From: Hygrocybe punicea
Taxonomy: Eukaryota > Basidiomycota > Agaricomycetes > Agaricales > Hygrophoraceae
Assembly (NCBI GenBank): GCA_963556145.1
Contig: OY744471.1
Location: 3,527,590 to 3,591,589 of the forward strand
DNA: 64,000 bases
Direction of reading: 5' to 3'
Shown: piece by piece, positions 1 through 12,516 of the stretch
Numbering within the stretch: the first letter of the stretch is position 1
Layout of the letters: the number at the start of each line of letters is the position of its first letter
Translations under genes and position numbers: made by a program
The notes under the pieces: model-generated
Told to the model about the DNA's origin: nothing
What the model saw: the letters and a program-made list of their open reading frames with translations, nothing else
Database searches by the model: none

Positions 1-1732
1 GACCCTGACCAAGCTCGCGCAAGTTTTGGTACGCAAGCAGTTCAACAGTACCACAATCATTTCAAGTTCCAGGGAATGGTTTTCAAGTATGGTCTACTCG
101 AACACGTGCTCAGTTTCCACGGATTGATAACAAAGGAAGTGCATCCCACCCTTGAAGAAATTGAAAGATTCAGTGAAAGCCCAGGATTTGACAAGGCTAT
201 ACGGCGTCAGTGGAGGCTGAGTATGCAGCCACTGGTCTATGCGTCCATGATCACATCGAAATCATTGAAGGGCAACAGAAGGGCTCTATAGGCATCATTG
301 TTGCTGAGCAGGATGACGTTGTGCAAGTATGTTTGGACAAGGAGTCTGATACCTCTTGGGACTATTTGGTCGAAATACCGAAGCGTCAAGTTTGCAAAAC
401 ATTCAGACTTGGAGATTATATTGCAGTGCAGCGCGGTAATCACGCTGGTAAATTGGGTCATGTGGTGAAGGTGTCCGACAACGGTTTGGTGGAATGTATT
501 GCATCGAAGTCAAACGACTCGGAGATAAAGGTTTGTGTTTTTTCGAGGATTTCCACATCTCAAACCGCTCCGATGCAGGGCTTGACCAATCACCTTCCAA
601 GTCAATTTCAAGTGCATGCCCTCAACTTAAGGCTTGCTCAAGCAGATTGCTCCTTGGCGTTGCCCAACGGTCATTCCGAACAGCAAGCAATAGAATCCTG
701 CCTTGCGATGATAGATCCTGCAGTACAACCAGCGACTGTTCATACCGAGTGAGCAGACGGCTATGCCAGGGGACAACGCCCAGATCCAATGGCTGGAAGG
801 CATGTGCTTGTGGTGAAAACACATCATTATTGCGGGTATTATGGAATAATACTGTCCACCCATGAACACCTCCAAGTCAAGACATACGCCGTCCATCTGG
901 AAGCTACTGGTCGAACTATCCAGATCAAAGAGGATCACTTGGTTGACAGACGGTAAAGTTTCCCATTCAGTTTATATTGTCTTCTGATAATCCCATTGCT
1001 AGTACTCGCCAGCCACTTGACTATATCGGCTCACAAACCCCCGCCCCAACACTGCCTCTGGTCAATGATTTAGTAGTGCCATCAACACCTGCATGGGACT
1101 CGCCCCAAGCTAGTGGTACCCCAGCGTGGGATCCTACCTCTCGAACACCACTACGATGTTTCAGGACACCCTCTCCTGAGCGGACGGCTCGGCATCGCAG
1201 TCCGGTTCAAGATACATGCCCGCAAGGCCAAGATATCGACTCCGGGGGTGTAGCAGAGAACCTTTCTCTACCATCTGGTATGTTCTCACTACCCAATGTA
1301 TTTTGTACTGACCTCTTACACAGGCCTTCCCGAACGCTGGCTCGCCATGGAAGGTTTACACGGGAAGTCCATCAAAGTGCGTATCCTGGGATCTAATCAC
1401 AAAATGTCTACCTGGGAAAATGGCATTTATGAGTATAAGATTGCATGCACACTGGGCTCGCCTGTGATCAGAGACCCACCTGCAATCAATGTCAAGCTGA
1501 TGAGTGCTCCTCCAAAGGTTCTGTTGGTTCCGTTACGCTTCCTTGTTCCTGTACATCCGATTGCCGTCAAAGAATGCGCCGTCATCATTGCTGGCGACAA
1601 CCTAGGGAAAGAAGTTGTCGTCATGGAGACGAAGGAACACTTGTGGCATCTTGCCCCCTCTGATGGCCCTTGCTGTCCGTTATACACAGCGCCTCGCGAA
1701 CACTTGGCCGTTCGCTCAAAGCTTCGACTCTG
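1..1732 (+). pseudogene. SPT5-like transcription elongation factor fragment (KOW and C-terminal repeat region)
   Basis: The region reads as the C-terminal half of an SPT5-like protein and is cut off by the window start. A KOW-like segment at about 210-530 has the IIEGQQKGSIGII core. A second at about 798-955 reads HVLVVKTHHYCGYYG and then ATGRTIQIKEDHLV. A C-terminal-repeat-like exon (about 1010-1277) contains TPAWDSP and TPAWDPTSRTP, as in the SPT5 CTR. An intron at about 1278-1323 joins it to GLPERWLAMEGLHGKSIKV and a last domain ending at 1732. The frame shifts near 200, between HPTLEEIERF and EAEYAATGL, and the part between the KOW blocks is hard to splice, so I call it a pseudogene or divergent copy. 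SPT5 normally acts with SPT4 on RNA polymerase II. Mushroom genomes often hold several decayed SPT5-like copies. The family is fairly sure, functionality is doubtful. Confidence 0.6.
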
Positions 1733-1926
1733 AGTATCTTTGTATGAGTAGTTGGTTCAGCAAACTTCCAGTATTCTTTCCGTTGATACATCATTTGCTT
1801 AACATTAATTTAGTCGTCTGTGAAAGCAGAATGAAATTCGTCCGAGAAATACATTACTAGAAACACGAAGTGCTACAGAACATAAGGTGGCTTCAGTTAA
1901 ATAATATTGGCTAGTATCCCTACTCT

Positions 1927-2463
1927 TTATTGAGAATCACTAGCATCCGAGCACCCCAACCACATCCCAAGACTCGACTGGCAGTTATGGCCATTAATGG
2001 TGGTGTGGAGCAAATCCAACAAGGCATTATTTCTTGTGGCTGGCCCAACGAAGTTGGGTGGGGGGGTAATTGCTGGAAGGTTGGGCTGGGAGGTAGCTAG
2101 GCTGGAGCGAATTAAGGATATGTCATGATTGACTTTTGCCTTGCGCTCGATATTGTTCGACAACTGGGTTTGGATGAGTTGTTTCTCCTTCTGAACCACC
2201 GCATCCATCCTCCGCATCCACACATCCTCCACGTTACATAAATCGCCTACTAGCTGAGAATATTCAAGGATGGAAGCCAAAAACTCCAGAGATCTTGGTG
2301 GAGGATTGGTTATGAGCAAAAACTGACACAAAGTTCAGTCTTCAAGTGTGGGAATAGGTCAGACAGGACACACAGTGATCAAGTCCAGGGTATCATTACA
2401 GCGGGTATCCAATTTGGTTGCTTCATCCAATTTGGCACTGGTAGAGGCAAGCTGAGAGGCCAT
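1927..2463 (-). CDS. small hypothetical protein, two exons
   Basis: I do not recognise this protein. A start at 2463 gives MASQLASTSAKLDEATKLD. A phase-0 intron (GTGTGT to CAG) of about 50 nt then joins the frame FLLITNPPPRSLEFLASIL, which runs to a stop at 1927. The product is roughly 160 residues, mostly polar and helical, with a coiled-coil-like stretch (VVQKEKQLIQTQLSNNIER) and no obvious membrane or signal segment. It lies tail to tail with the SPT5-like fragment. The neighbourhood is repeat-rich, so it may belong to a transposon rather than be a host gene. Confidence 0.35.
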
Positions 2464-3272
2464 TCTTTTTAACCAGGGACTTCGAGCGCAAGTGGGGTGG
2501 TTGACTCGAATCGCAACCAGATATCATCACATCAAGCTTTAAGCCTGATAGAAAAGCTGCTCAGACGCCCCCTAAGTCCATATGCTATATGTCACAACGG
2601 TGACACGACCCCCGATAATAGGACCAAGAAATCCTCTTTTTCCAAGGGCCATAGAAGCTTTTCTTTATTTTGAGCTTTGAGCAAATATTAAATCACTATG
2701 TTTATGTGCTTTGGGCTGGAAATATTACAAGATTCATTCACTCAAAATTGCACCTTTTGGTCTGGTTGACCTTTCAGTGACATTCTACACCTACTGTTGG
2801 GGGTCCTGCAACACTTCGGTAAATTTTTTCAAAATGTATCAAGAACATGTGTCATGAGTTGGTAACCAGTCCAGGATCCCCCGAACTCAGCTGCCCTAAA
2901 GACTTGCCCAATTTTGGGTTCCGAGGGTGGCAATGGCCTGGTTTTGAACTACAACAAGTAGAATACTAAAATATAAATGTCAGGCGTCATTTCTAGGAAG
3001 CTCTCTTCGAAGTTTGCTAAATTGAATACAGTAATTAATGTTGTATGGCTCCTTTCACAAAAATGCCTCAGCCCTGTAGTCAGGGAAAGGAGAAATTGGG
3101 ACAGGTGAGCCCAGGTCACAATTAGTTATATATCAAGCACGTACTTACCTTGTCGTCAATCAGGAGTGAGTCAACAGTTAGTTATATCAATCAAGTACTC
3201 ACTCACATAACTAGGTTTGAATGTTATCCTGTAGAAAACCGAGAAGAAGAGGCTCCAAACCGACAAGCAACC
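2464..3272. other. intergenic, no gene seen
   Basis: No open frame with supportable splice sites or recognisable motif was found between the small minus-strand gene and the Reb1-like gene. The stretch is A/T-rich and probably holds both promoters. Confidence 0.5.
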
Positions 3273-4991
3273 ATGCATACGGAAAGTGATCATGATGAAG
3301 GGTTCCTCACTGCCCTTGTGGCCGCTGCGTTACAATGCGAACGGTCTGAGTTATCTACAAACGACGATTCCTGGCAGCAAATTCAAACATCAAGCACTCC
3401 GTTAGAAGGTGAGGCAGAATAACCACTTACTTGTTCCTAACCTTCATAATGCTAGGCCAAGATGGGATCAGAAGTTACGAAGAGCCACAGCACCCACTCC
3501 CGCCTGTTGATAATCTCAAAAAGCAGAATACTCCAGAAAATGCGGAACTGTTAGCTACGAAGTGGTTATCCACGAAGCAATTGTTGGATCTAGCACGGAG
3601 TGAGGGTTTGGTATACAAAGTCGGTAAATTTTCACTGGAAGAAAAGACATTGATTGGCTCGGCAATCGAAGCATACCGACAGGTGATTTCCTTACTATCT
3701 TTATCGAGACCGGCTTTTATTAACTTGATATCACAGCGGTGTAGAGGCTCCGGGCCGTCTGGACCCGAATCCTCTTCATATCCCACTTCGTCCCCGTCCA
3801 TTCCCATTCAGGTATCGTCGATTCCGCCCGATTCCAGTCCTTTCCGTCGATTCCGCTCCGGATTCTGCCTCCGGAATCGTTCCTACTCAAGATGCAATGT
3901 CTCTAACGACCCGGAATCAGTACGTATATAGTTACATATGATATATCTTCATTTCCCGTTACTTAGTACATAGCACCATTCCTCCTATACTCCGCTCCAC
4001 TCCTCTACCATCAGTTACAGCCTTCGCTTGTAGTACCTAGTTACTACAGCACAGGATCACTCCCAGTAGTATAAAAGATGTACCCTTATACTACAACATT
4101 ATTATCATATCCCACCATATCATATTGCATCCCTTCAGTTCTATTTCTTAGTCCTCGCTTCGTATCGTCTCATCAGTCTTCGTACTCCCTTCACTTCCCC
4201 TCTGATCCAGAACCCTGGATTCAGGTTGGATTGACTAGACTACATAGACACTAAACTCCTCTGATCACTTCTTAGCTGATCACCACTTTAGTAGATTCCC
4301 ATTCAGGTCTACAACAGAACTCGCCATCACAGTGGAACAGTTGGACCGCTGAACAGCTGGAATATCTAATCTTCCAGAAGTACAACAAGGCGCGCCATGA
4401 TGTTTTCTGGTCAGAATTAGGTGCGTACGCCAGCCAGTCACTTAGGAAGATTGTTGATTTCATAACCAGCTTCTGCTCTTCCACTGCGTCTGTTGAGTGC
4501 CGTTTATCATCATGTACGCAGAGCGTATCAGCCCTGGGGAAGACAGGGTGCTTGGGCCGTGTCTGAAGACAACAATCTAATCCAGTAAATATTTTTCATC
4601 TCCCTGTTCTAAAGCATGCTGAACGACGTAACAGGGCAGTTCACCAACACGGCCAAAAATGGAAGATTATCAGTACCCTGGTCGGTAGGGCTGACGGAGA
4701 CTGCCGAGACCGGTATAGGAATCACCTCAAACATCGTGACCGACAGATCAAAGGTAACTAACAAAATCTTCTTGTTTATTGGCATACATTGAAACATTCC
4801 AAGGTCACTGGACAGAATCCGAAGTAAACGAGCTGATACAAGCCGTGATGGGGCTTAGCACCAGTGGATGTGAAAACTCTGCTATCCCCTGGGGTGATGT
4901 TAGCAAAAGGATGGGATATAGGCAGGGAAGACAGCAATGCAGTGCAAAATGGTTAATGAATAGTTCTCAGATTAAATTTCATCTAGACTGA
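3273..4991 (+). CDS. Reb1-like Myb/SANT DNA-binding protein with an LTR in intron 2
   Basis: Six exons join in frame: 3273-3408, 3456-3682, 4333-4420, 4470-4584, 4635-4753 and 4804-4991 (873 nt, 290 aa). All introns are GT-AG and 47-50 nt except intron 2. The protein reads KFSLEEKTLIGSAIEAYRQ, then LIFQKYNKARHDVFWSEL, PLRLLSAVYHHVRRAY, then a Myb repeat HGQKWKIISTLVGRADGDC with RYRNHLKHRDRQIKGHWTE, then a second SANT-like repeat ending QQCSAKW. This order is typical of fungal Reb1/TTF1-type factors, which bind specific DNA sites, for example at rDNA terminators. Intron 2 is swollen to 650 nt by a solo LTR (3740-4330) at the acceptor. The C-terminus after QQCSAKW is short for the family, so the last exon may be mis-called or truncated. 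The alternative start at 3150 adds 41 residues. Confidence 0.7.
3740..4330. mobile_element. solo LTR, copy 1
   Basis: The segment starts TGTAGAGGCTC and closely matches 8491-9070 over its whole length, up to a shared GCCATCACA at the right end. The left flank AGCGG and right flank AGTGG differ by one base and could be an old 5-bp target duplication. No internal retroelement genes are attached. The exact right end is uncertain: GGTCTACA at 4313 is an alternative LTR end. Confidence 0.65.
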
Positions 4992-5059
4992 TTCAGGTAC
5001 TCCTCTAGGTCAGAACTAATTAACATTCAGAAGGCAAATCAGGTTGGCGTGTAGTGAGC

Positions 5060-6080
5060 CCCAACATTCATAATATTCCAACTCACTGACGATCACTTGG
5101 CAGGTGCAAGCACCGTTCCTGAGCACCAAGAGCAGGTGGAGAGCAACGAGACATTGAATGTGTTAATATTCCAGAATCGACATAGGCATAATATCATTAT
5201 CGGTATTTTTACTACTGATCCTGAATTAATTGAACTTTGCTATGTCATGAATAAGGATCCCCGAAAGCCCCACCATATGCGAGTTCCCAGTCCGGTTATA
5301 TTTCGGCCTCCCGAGGCCGAGGTAGGTTTTTATCCGAATACAACTGAAAACCATGTATATATTTCCTTTTCCCGTCACCAATGGCGATTGAGAACAGCCC
5401 AGAGAATTGTACAAAAATAATCTTCAAAAATTTCATAATCGGCTACCTCCATCCAGACGGGGAGTATACCTCAAAGGCCGCTGCGGATGTCCGGATGCCC
5501 TAAATACAGCAGCAGCGGCAAGCAGGCAGAACAGGTTCACATGTCTGTAGAAACATACCGTCTTCTATTTCACACCACTGGTTATACAGCTTTTGACCAA
5601 AGAAGGAAATGTAAATTACTGAAAGAACTTGAAATTGCACGAGTAACTGCTGTGACACCACTTCACCTGGGAGATGGGGAAGGGTTTGGGCTTTAGCTAG
5701 ATAAAAGTGTCGCATCAAGGTAAGTCATGCATCCATTTCGAACGTTTCTCGACTAACCAATCTCGATAGTGCTTACCATCTATTCCAAATCCAGCGGCAA
5801 GAACGGAAAATATGCTTGCATGGCAAGTGCCCCAAGTATCTCGGTGGTTTCATCATACCAATGCAAGTGTTCGAACATGTACAACCGACAAACCCGATAG
5901 TTTCCAGCAACCGGCAGTTCTGGCAGTTACAAAAATTCACATTACTTTCCAGCTCCTTGTTTCATTGCACACTCGACAAGGCACTTGGCACTGAAGATCA
6001 TTGAAAATTTCAAAGTCTCAACTACAGATTATCAATGGTTCATAATATTACTTCACAATGTTCAAATATTGTCTCAGCAC
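5060..6080 (+). other. unrecognised open frames downstream of the Reb1-like gene
   Basis: Three short plus-strand frames (5097-5420, 5487-5696, 5816-6004) follow each other without clear splice joins. The first reads ETLNVLIFQNRHRHNIIIG and VPSPVIFRPPEAEVGFYPN. Two contain a similar CPKY motif (GCPKYSSSG and GKCPKYLGGFIIP). I recognise no family. They could be exons of one small gene or a remnant of a transposon-borne gene. Confidence 0.25.
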
Positions 6081-6381
6081 TCAAGAGTCAAAGTATTCCA
6101 TGGCAGGAAGCAAGTAACAGTTGGGGGGGAGGAGGATGACTAGCGTGGTGTTGCTGGTTTTTACTTAGGAAATATTGACGGGATTGGGGGAATGGTTTCA
6201 ATGTCTTATTCGCTAAATTTTGGATGTGTGTGACGCAATCCGGAAACTGATTATGTACAAGCAGAGCTATGCTTCGCCATCCGGACACCATCCGCTCTGA
6301 GAGAAAAAAGGGGCCTCTCGGGGGTCTTGATGAATATAGGTAAGTAAATTCCATGAGGGTAGCAATTTTCTCCGATGCACT

Positions 6382-7690
6382 TCTTGGGCTCCATGCGAAT
6401 GCCATCTCCCTCCTGGAAGTTCTCTTGTCAGAAAGGGTCAGCAGATAAGTCGCGCCTGAACTACTAAATTCTTCATGTCTAGGTGAGGAGACCTCATGTT
6501 CCCCTTTCCTATTTCTCATGGTAATCTGTTCCAATTCCCTATGGTCACCACCTGTCCTGGATAGATTCCACGCGCCTGCAGCACTTTTGCAAGTCAACTC
6601 GATAGTATACAATTCAAGGCCGACTGCATGTACCAACCCAACATTATAAGAGTTAATTACACAACATCTGACGAGAGCTCAAGATAACATACATCCGAAT
6701 GGCGAGATTATGCTACTGTCCGCCCAAAGTGCTAGCTCACCAACCAGTACCTCTATGCCCGTGAGTCCTTGGCATTTCTTTGTCACGTCAAATAACTACC
6801 TATGTCTTACATCAGATGGCGCAACCTCAACTCTTAACCGCTGTTCGTTGACATAGATATCAACGCGGTGATTGCCCTTGTAGCATGATAAGCTATTAAA
6901 ATAGGTCGTCATTTGAATAACTTACTATTCTTGTTGATGTCACGTATGTCCCCCAGTGCACTCTGTTATCGTAACGCACTCTGACAAGGTTTCCTTCCTG
7001 TCATGTTCGATGTGAGTATACTGCACCGCAATACCCCGATCACAAACCTCAAACCAGGCAGTGCGACGATGAGTGTTGGAAGCAGGCGCTGCATGTCGAG
7101 ATGATCGTGTGGACTAGGTAATGGTTAAATAAATATACTGCAAGGGTAAATGAGACTCACCAAAGATTTAGCTTGAGGCATTTGGTGTTGAGAAATGAGC
7201 AGATGGTGGGAGAGGCAAATGAGTCCGAGGGAGGATGCTAAATCGGGCAGGGAAATGCGAGACGGCTGCTCCCCAGGATACTTCGCTTCTGCGCAACATT
7301 CGTTTTGCTTACAGTGCCTAAGGTCTGTTTCTCACTGCATGTGAGTAGTCCCTGATCTTTTCTGCATTCATGATAGCACCCCAAGTAGACAATCAAACAT
7401 TGGCTAATTTCGACGTTCTTCTATACATATATAGCTGACAAGCTCGCCATAGATACTCCAGTATGCCAGATCTCAAGCTCAAACTTGCCAAGCCTGATAA
7501 CAATGACGAACAACAAGCATGGAGATCTGGGACTCGGACAGATTACCATGAAGGCGGAACATGAGGTCTCCTCACCTGGACATGAAGAAATTAGTAGTTC
7601 AGTCGTGACCTGTCCACTGACCCTTTCTGACAAGATAACTTCCGGGAGGGATATGGTGTTTGCATGAAGCCCAAGAAGGAAGCTGCGCCA
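6382..7690. repeat. diverged inverted repeat pair (6382-6535 and 7540-7690)
   Basis: The sequence around 6382-6535 reappears in reverse complement around 7540-7690, by eye about 80 percent alike. In translation both arms read a similar EHEVSSP followed later by LTLSDK. The roughly 1 kb between them holds no gene I can support. It may be an old foldback element or two oppositely oriented copies of a dispersed repeat. Confidence 0.5.
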
Positions 7691-7970
7691 GCCAGAACGG
7701 CCATGAGACATGTAGGAGTTCGAGTCGCTTGACGGTAATACGACGTGATCTCAGGCTTCCTTGGCTCTGGTATCGAAACTGAACTTTTTTTGAGTCTGTT
7801 AAACTACTTTGTACAATTATTACTGGTTCCCTGAAATGAGAATAATAATAGTTATTTATTTACCACATAAGCTAATTCTATACCGGGTCGTATCATTATG
7901 TCAGTAATGATATTTATTTATCAGAATGATATCACACTCTGTAAGCACTGCCAGAATTATTGCGGCAATA

Positions 7971-8180
7971 TGATAAGGACTTCCCAAGTTGTATTATTAT
8001 GCCGGTAAATGCTAAAATGATGCCATTTCTGGCATTGAAATGATAAGGGCTTCCCAAGTTGTATTATTATGCCGGTAAATGCTAAAATGATGCCATTTCT
8101 GGCATTGAAATGATAAGGGCTTCCCAAGTTGTATTATTATGCTGGTAAATGCCAAAATGATGCCATTCAGGCACTGAAAT
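7971..8180. repeat. 70-bp tandem repeat, three copies
   Basis: Units begin at 7971, 8041 and 8111, each starting TGATAAGG and containing CTTCCCAAGTTGTATTATTA. The first two are nearly identical and the third is diverged at its end. The flanks (about 7838 and 8175) share a TGAAATGA-AATAATA motif, so the array may sit inside an A/T-rich MITE-like element of roughly 340 bp. Confidence 0.8.
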
Positions 8181-8490
8181 GATAATAATAGATATCTATA
8201 TAACAGGATGACATGGTATGACCTAATCCTAATACAATTCTGGGCCATTGTAATTGGGGGTAAGACTAGATACGAGCCGTCCAGGCTGATTAGCAATTGT
8301 CAACTCCGCCTGGCTATACCAGGGTCTCCACGTTTTCCTGATGACCATGACCATATCAATGCCAACCCACTGGCCAATGGTGGGCAACAATGAGGGTGAT
8401 GAGGAGGACAGATGGGGCAAGAACAGTGGGGGGAAGGGAGTCTCTGCCCTCTCCCTGCTGCCAGCCATCACACCTCGTGAATATGCATGA

Positions 8491-9070
8491 TGTAGAGGCT
8501 CTGGATCATGTGGATCTGTATCCTCTTCATATCTGACTCCATTCCTGTCCATTCCCATTCCTGTATCATTGATTCTGCTTGATTCCAGTCCCTCCTATCG
8601 ATTCCGCTCCGGATTCTGCCTCCAGAATCATTCGTGCTCGTGATGCAATGTCCTTAACGACCCAGAATCAGTACGTATATAGTTGTATATCATATATCTT
8701 CATTTCCCATCCCCTAGTACATAGCACCACTGCCCCTATCACTTACAGCCTTCACTTGTTGTACAATTACTACAGCACAGGATCCTTCATAGTAGTATAA
8801 AAGTAGTACATTTACACTACAAAAAAGATACATACATATAGAAATACAGGTGATTGTCCCACTTCAGCTCTATCTCTTAGTCCTCTCTTCATATCATCTA
8901 CACCTCTCTTCATCCTTTCCCCCACACTCTCCCTCTGATTCCGGAACCCCTGGATTTGGGTTGGATTGATTAGACTTCTCTATAGAAACTGAATTCCTCA
9001 GATCACTTCTTAGCTGATCACCCTTTCTGTAGATTCCTCTTCCGGGTCTACAATTGAACTTGCCATCACA
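8491..9070. mobile_element. solo LTR, copy 2
   Basis: Starts TGTAGAGGCTCTGG and ends near GCCATCACA, matching the LTR in the Reb1-like gene throughout. No retroelement coding region is attached on either side and no clear target duplication was found. Confidence 0.6.
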
Positions 9071-9243
9071 ATGGACCGCACCAATTAATGCATGGATGAT
9101 GTAGATGGCTCTCGGCCCTCTGAGACTGGAAACTCAATATCTCACAAACTGATTCGAACCACACCTTACAGTGTATCTTGTCCATGAAACATGGGTCAGC
9201 CAAGATGGACAATTCCCACTTGAAGTGGGAATTATTTCGACCA

Positions 9244-9329
9244 TAGCATTGAAACACTTTTTTTGCTGACAGTCAGATATACATATTAATACTTGGATTA
9301 ATCTATTTGGCTCCCCGGGGAGCTGCTTA
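9244..9329. mobile_element. 86-bp TA-flanked derivative of the Tc1 element at 18905-20131
   Basis: The first half matches the reverse complement of the right end of the Tc1 element (GCATTGAAACAC, then TTTGCTGACAGTCAGATATA). The second half matches the reverse complement of its left end (CTATTTGGCTCCC, then GCTGCTTAC). A TA dinucleotide flanks each side. It is the full element with everything internal removed. Confidence 0.65.
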
Positions 9330-9889
9330 CAAATCTCCTTTTTTGGGAGGGGAGCTAGGGTCCACGTAGCTCCCCCCCATTATTGAATCAGGCATGTATG
9401 TTGCAATACTTACATCTCGATCCGACGATTGGACTAATGCCAAATATATAGGTGGCCACAAGCAAAGTTCAGGGACCCACACATAATGCACCACCCCTGA
9501 TATACTACCAAGCTACCAGGAAGGGTGGTCCAAACACTCTAGGTGAGTCCCTACATATGCTCTTGGTATCAATCTCATCAATATTATTCCTGTGGCTGAG
9601 TCCCACTCAACAACGTGGGGCCTAGCAAATGGTGACAACAACAATCACCAACACCAGGGATGAGGAGGTGCCGACATCAATATCACCTTTATCACCGCTA
9701 CCACCACATTATCACCACTTCACGCCACATCGTCGCCACCTCATGGCAATGATGACGACAAGAGAGAACAAGGGTGGGAGGCAGCGTGCCCACATACAGC
9801 CCAGGTACGTTCTCAACACTCTTTCCAACTTGTACTAACTGCTTGTGACTGCAACCACAACCACAACCTGGACTGGGACAATGAAACCA

Positions 9890-10100
9890 ATTCTGGGACA
9901 ATATGCGCATATGGGATATCAAGACTGGCCAGATTGCAGCCGGTCCCTTTGAAGACCATGAAGTTCTGTCTTGTCAGTTACATACTCGACGGATGGTTCC
10001 TCTGATGGGATGGTGTGCAATTTGGATGTTGAGACTGGCCAGATCATAGCCAGTCCCTTCGAAGGCCACACCAGTTCTGTATATTGTGGGGATGGGCGAT
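9890..10100 (+). pseudogene. WD40 repeat remnant of an NLR-type gene
   Basis: Two consecutive fragments are recognisable in different frames: IWDIKTGQIAAGPFEDH and CNLDVETGQIIASPFEGHT. They match the WD..TGQ..AGPFEGHT core of mushroom NACHT-WD40 proteins. Each is broken by frameshifts, and no NACHT domain is near. The surrounding 9480-10390 sequence includes a CAATTGACATGTGCG-type motif shared with the hAT-like elements further right. Confidence 0.55.
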
Positions 10101-10841
10101 GACGAGTGAGGACAGGTGGGCAGCAACAGCAAGGGGAACGAGGACGAGAAGTCCCTGCCCTCTTCATGCTGCACAGCTCCCCTGGCCTCCCCAAGTCAAA
10201 CCACTACCTTGCGAACACATATGGCTGCATCAATTGACATGTGCGTGGCGTTCGTGAGGTGTCCAGGATGCCCACCCGGAACCCAATACAAACAGGTCTG
10301 GAACCCGAACCTGTGCCCACGAACCTGACCCTACAGGTTCATGGCAAATGGCTGCACTGAACCGAACCATGGATAGCATATGTACTTGTTTTTGCTAGAA
10401 TTCAAGGGCAAGCTGGACCTGTTGTGGCCATCATTGCAAGGAAATCTCATGTACTTATATTTCGAGTCATATTCATGATGCATGCACTTATTATTGACGT
10501 GAAGGGACTGATTCGAAGAGTTACATACACTACGTCAATACTGGCAGTTCGATTCATTGTACATAAGCAGGCTCATGGGTTATGCTTTCTTGCTACAAGT
10601 TGTTGCATAATGACCACATTTCCCTCACTTTGAGCACTTGCGGCGCCCAGGGCCATCACCTTCTGTGAACTTAACCTTCTTGCCACCCCTGTCTCCTTCA
10701 ATGGCCGAGGCAAGTCGCTTCTTTTGGAGGCGACCTTTGATTCGAATTGGACGAGGAGGTAAGATTGCTGGACCTGCCACAGTATTCCATTGCTCACTGC
10801 TCATCACAGCTTAGTCTTAAATAAGTAATTGTCAAGACAAC

Positions 10842-11397
10842 TGTCATATCCCATGCAGCTCCGCCGGATTCCGACGAACTCCGCTCCGGACTTTTCTGCC
10901 GACTTATCTTATCTTATCTTATCTTATCTTCTTGCGTACGTTATTGTTCTTCTCTTGTTAAATACTATTCTTCCCCATCTCCGTTTACTCCAACCTCCTT
11001 TTCTCTTCCTCCCCTTTGTTTACTTGTCACCGTACATAGCAACCTTTTATCCCTTTTATTTTCTTCCGAACTCCGGTCCTCTTTCCGGAGTTCATATTGT
11101 CTTCATGTCTCCAAGGACATGACAATTAGTTTACCAAGTATATAAACTAGAACTACAATGTCCTGTAACTCCATTCAGAAAATCAACTTGAGTTCCTTAT
11201 TTCTTACCCACTCTCAAACTTAAGACTTTCCCTTAAGCTCATTAATTATCTTAGTACTTAGTCCGGAACTCCGGACTAACTCCGCTCCGTCCACGTCTTC
11301 TCAATACGACTTAAGGAAGTAGTGAACCTACTTCAAGAGTTGACGTCTCCGCTCCTCCGAAGAACTCCGATCCTTCCGGAGTTGCACGCCTCTAACA
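10842..11397. mobile_element. solo LTR inside the MULE pseudogene, 5-bp target duplication ACAAC
   Basis: The insert starts TGTCATATCC and ends CCTCTAACA. ACAAC directly precedes (10837-10841) and follows (11398-11402) it. It contains repeated CTCCGG-type motifs and a short TTATC microsatellite. It separates the SWIM part of the transposase from its basic tail and zinc knuckle, so it landed in a formerly continuous reading frame. Confidence 0.8.
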
Positions 11398-12516
11398 ACA
11401 ACATACATCATGGCTTTGAGATCAGCATTTAAACTCTGCAGATCGGCCTCCGTATTGACATGTTGTAAAACACCCTGGAATTTCGAGATGGCTTGATGGT
11501 GGATGACCTTCGGAGGTAAAGTTCGAGTGGTGGGTAGGGGCGAAGAATGTCTGTGAAATGGAGGTAAGTACTTGGGAATAAGAGGTACCATCGCCAAGTC
11601 GTCTTGACCACCATGACCAATTGTCACAGCCTTAGTCATTGTGATATCAAAATTCTGGTTCGCAAGCCACCTGTGAATGCGGTTAGACATGGTCAGTGCT
11701 TCGTGGAATCACTGACCTCCTGTTGAACAAGCCTAGGTGGAATTTGGCAGGTGACTTTGAGATTCGGAGTATGGCATAAAAGTGGCGACACGGAATGCCA
11801 AGGCTCGTTCCCATCATGCAGTCACACACGAAGTGGCCATTTGCAAGTACAGCGAGATAATGAGAGGCCAACATTGCATAGTGATCAACCCGGAACAGTG
11901 CCATGCAATCCCAGCCACATTCCAGTATCAACTCCAGGAGATATTTCACCGAGATATGAATAGCATCCTCAGTAAAATTGTTAAGGAGATCCTGATGCAA
12001 CAATTGGATCTCGGCATCTCCGAAAGTGTGTGCAATCAAAACATACCTCTGATGTAGTGATTACCCGTTCTGCCTCATCTGCCAGAACATTGATGGAAGG
12101 TGATTCTTGAGCATTGGTCACAGCACACTGCAAATCAGTTAGCTCCAATAAATGCAAAAGACAGGTGTACAAACCCAATTTTCTTCGCCAGGAGGCCAAG
12201 TAATGGCACTTGCATTGTAGTACAAAGACTGTGACATCTGGTCGTACAATTTCTGAACGGCATAAGGGACACAATGGTTTTGGAGAAGCTCCAAAGGTTG
12301 TGTGAAAAGGAGATCAGTCTGAGATGGATGACGAAGCTGGGCAGTCTGAGTGACAGCATTAGGTGACTTTTGACAACAATTCATACCTGACGAACACGCA
12401 ACTCTTCAAGGTCACACTGAGTATCAGCTCGCTTCATCAAGTGCGTCGACAATTCATACACAGTCATCTTGGAGTCACCCAGTAACTTGTTGACCACATT
12501 TTCACTCTCTATGCGA

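Noticed and set aside
6088..6636. 182-codon minus-strand frame as a gene
   Set aside because: Part of it is repeated in inverted form at 7540-7690, as expected for a dispersed repeat. No domain recognised.
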